NCBI GenBank assembly: GCA_019090385.1
Contig: JAHRWB010000043.1
Location: 1 to 64,000 of the forward strand
Length of the DNA: 64,000 bases
From: Pseudomonadales bacterium
GTDB lineage: Bacteria > Pseudomonadota > Gammaproteobacteria > Pseudomonadales > Azotimanducaceae
Direction: 5' to 3'
The translations under genes and the position numbers were made by a program. Positions within the stretch are counted from its first letter, which is position 1. Each line of letters begins with the position of its first letter. Under the pieces are notes generated by a model that was given only the letters and a program-made list of their open reading frames with translations, ran no database searches and was not told the origin of the DNA. Of the stretch, positions 62,720-64,000 are shown one piece after another.

Positions 62720-64000
62720 GGGTACTACTGATGTAGGTGCCGGTGCTTTGGCTGAACGAAGCTCGGCACAACTTAAAGTCCTTGAACGCAATTTATCTGC
62801 CCGCTACCATCAAATTCAGGCTGCTGGCCTTTCGCTCGATCTCACCCGGGGCAAACCCTGCCCAAAACAGTTAGATTTATCTGCAGAACTCGATGGGTTT
62901 CTATCCGGTGACTACAAAACACTGGACGGACAGGACTGCAGAAACTACGGTGGCCTTTCCGGCATCCCAGAAGCAAAATCCCTGGGCGCCGAATTAATGC
63001 AAGTGCCCGCAGAAAATGTCCTGGCCGGCGGAAACTCCAGCCTTACTTTAATGTTTCAAAGTCTGCAATTTGCTATGCAAAAGGGACTATGGGGAACCGA
63101 CAGCGCTTGGCAATACGAATCATCAACCGAACATAATGGCGCAAAAATAAAGTTTTTATGTCCGGTGCCCGGCTATGACCGACATTTTGCAATCTGCGAA
63201 AGCCTGGGCATAGAGATGATCAACATTCCATTCACTGAACAGAGTTCCAGTTCTGGGCCGGATATGCAAAAAATATATTCACTAGTAGCCCAAGATCCGC
63301 TTATTAAAGGTATTTGGTGCGTTCCTAAATTTTCTAACCCCACTGGTTGCACCTATTCAGATGACGCTGTGGAAAAACTGGCCAATTTACCGATTCATGC
63401 AGGCAGAAATTTCCTAGTGATGTGGGACAATGCTTACTCAGTGCACAGCGTAATGCAGGATGAGCCTTTGACCAGTATTTTTGATGCCGCCAGCAAAGCA
63501 GGAACCCGACCGAATATTTTAACTTTTTCATCCACGTCAAAAATCACCTTTGCGGGTTCAGGAGTTGGATTTATGGGCGCTGAAGAATCCGTATTGAACA
63601 ATTTTTTAAGCCATCTGCAATTCCAAACTATTGGATACGATAAAGTCAATCAACTGCGCAACGCACGATTCCTGAAAAACAATCTTCAGCAACATATGGC
63701 AAAACACGCCAAGTTGATTAAGCCAAAATTTACTGCTGTGCAGGAAGCGCTATCATCGGGTTTATCAGAGGATGACATAGCCCGTTGGACCCACCCCAAC
63801 GGCGGATATTTTGTTTCACTGGATGTCACACCTGGTCTAGCCAAGCGTGTTGTAAAAATGGCTGCTGAGGCAGGCGTTGTGCTAACACCTGCCGGAGCCA
63901 CTTATCCCTATGGCGTGGATCCTTCGGATCACAACATTCGAATCGCACCAACCTATCCCAGCCTGGAGGAAGTCGAATCCGCCATGGAGATACTAATTCT
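62706..64000 (+). CDS. Aspartate aminotransferase-like PLP enzyme (class 1d), 3' end missing
   Basis: The frame is open from the ATG at 62706 to the window edge (about 431 codons). LSLDLTRGKPCPKQLDLS, YGGLSGIPEAKSLGAELM and GGNSSLTLMFQSLQ are typical of the PF12897-type aminotransferases. MWDNAYSVH holds the PLP-binding Asp and Tyr, and SSTSKITFAG the PLP lysine. This group includes Corynebacterium-type aspartate aminotransferases. It overlaps argC, suggesting amino-group supply to amino-acid synthesis. The final part is beyond the window. Confidence 0.9.
   Translation, partial: MRTDKGTTDVGAGALAERSSAQLKVLERNLSARYHQIQAAGLSLDLTRGKPCPKQLDLSAELDGFLSGDYKTLDGQDCRNYGGLSGIPEAKSLGAELMQVPAENVLAGGNSSLTLMFQSLQFAMQKGLWGTDSAWQYESSTEHNGAKIKFLCPVPGYDRHFAICESLGIEMINIPFTEQSSSSGPDMQKIYSLVAQDPLIKGIWCVPKFSNPTGCTYSDDAVEKLANLPIHAGRNFLVMWDNAYSVHSVMQDEPLTSIFDAASKAGTRPNILTFSSTSKITFAGSGVGFMGAEESVLNNFLSHLQFQTIGYDKVNQLRNARFLKNNLQQHMAKHAKLIKPKFTAVQEALSSGLSEDDIARWTHPNGGYFVSLDVTPGLAKRVVKMAAEAGVVLTPAGATYPYGVDPSDHNIRIAPTYPSLEEVESAMEILI

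Overview
The window looks like chromosome from a marine-type gammaproteobacterium. The main evidence is a conserved housekeeping block, aspS-yebC-ruvC-ruvA-ruvB-tolQRAB-pal-cpoB followed by tRNA-Lys with proS nearby, in the order known from Pseudomonas and relatives. The accessory genes (two Baeyer-Villiger-type flavin monooxygenases, an LLM-class flavin monooxygenase, an Amidohydro_2 hydrolase, an isoquinoline-oxidoreductase-like molybdoenzyme and paired TonB-dependent receptors) recall hydrocarbon- or terpenoid-using marine lineages such as Cellvibrionales/Spongiibacteraceae. That placement is inference. I saw no rRNA, prophage, transposase or CRISPR array.

Layout. 0-6.6 kb: edge of a flavin monooxygenase, a YkgJ-type cysteine cluster protein, an esterase, a hybrid histidine kinase and a flavin monooxygenase. 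6.8-11.1 kb: yceH followed by a pqiA-pqiA-pqiB-pqiC intermembrane-transport operon with pqiA split in two. 11.3-18.2 kb: an amidohydrolase behind a perfect FNR/ANR-type box, an MFS-spermidine synthase fusion and a two-subunit molybdopterin dehydrogenase. 18.4-24.3 kb: a seemingly AT-richer cell-envelope island with a PBP4-like lipoprotein, an 1182-residue fusion (O-antigen ligase-like membrane domain, TPR, beta-propeller, S9-type hydrolase) and an N-acetylmuramoyl-alanine amidase. 24.4-35 kb: a phospholipase D/cardiolipin synthase-like protein, two tandem TonB receptors, a second flavin monooxygenase and an exported SAM-hydrolase/alpha-beta-hydrolase fusion. 35.3-50 kb: tRNA-Lys, Tol-Pal, RuvABC, YebC, AspRS, an HU protein with a histone-H1-like tail, ProRS and a lytic transglycosylase. 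50-57 kb: TlpA and YihY proteins, an ArsC-like protein, a DUF2069 protein, DinB and an ABC exporter. 57-64 kb: esterase, miaE, a three-gene set with a GT-A-like glycosyltransferase, argC (type 2) and an aspartate aminotransferase cut by the window edge.

The most unusual items are the four-part O-antigen-ligase/peptidase fusion and its peptidoglycan-enzyme neighbours, the exported SAM hydrolase fusion, and a 24-bp minisatellite family present in two unrelated genes (pqiA and the glycosyltransferase) in different reading frames. Short tandem duplications of 10-24 bp recur across the window, suggesting a slippage-prone genome. The housekeeping block departs from the Pseudomonas arrangement: ybgC is absent, and a hydrolase on the opposite strand sits where queE-queC would be.
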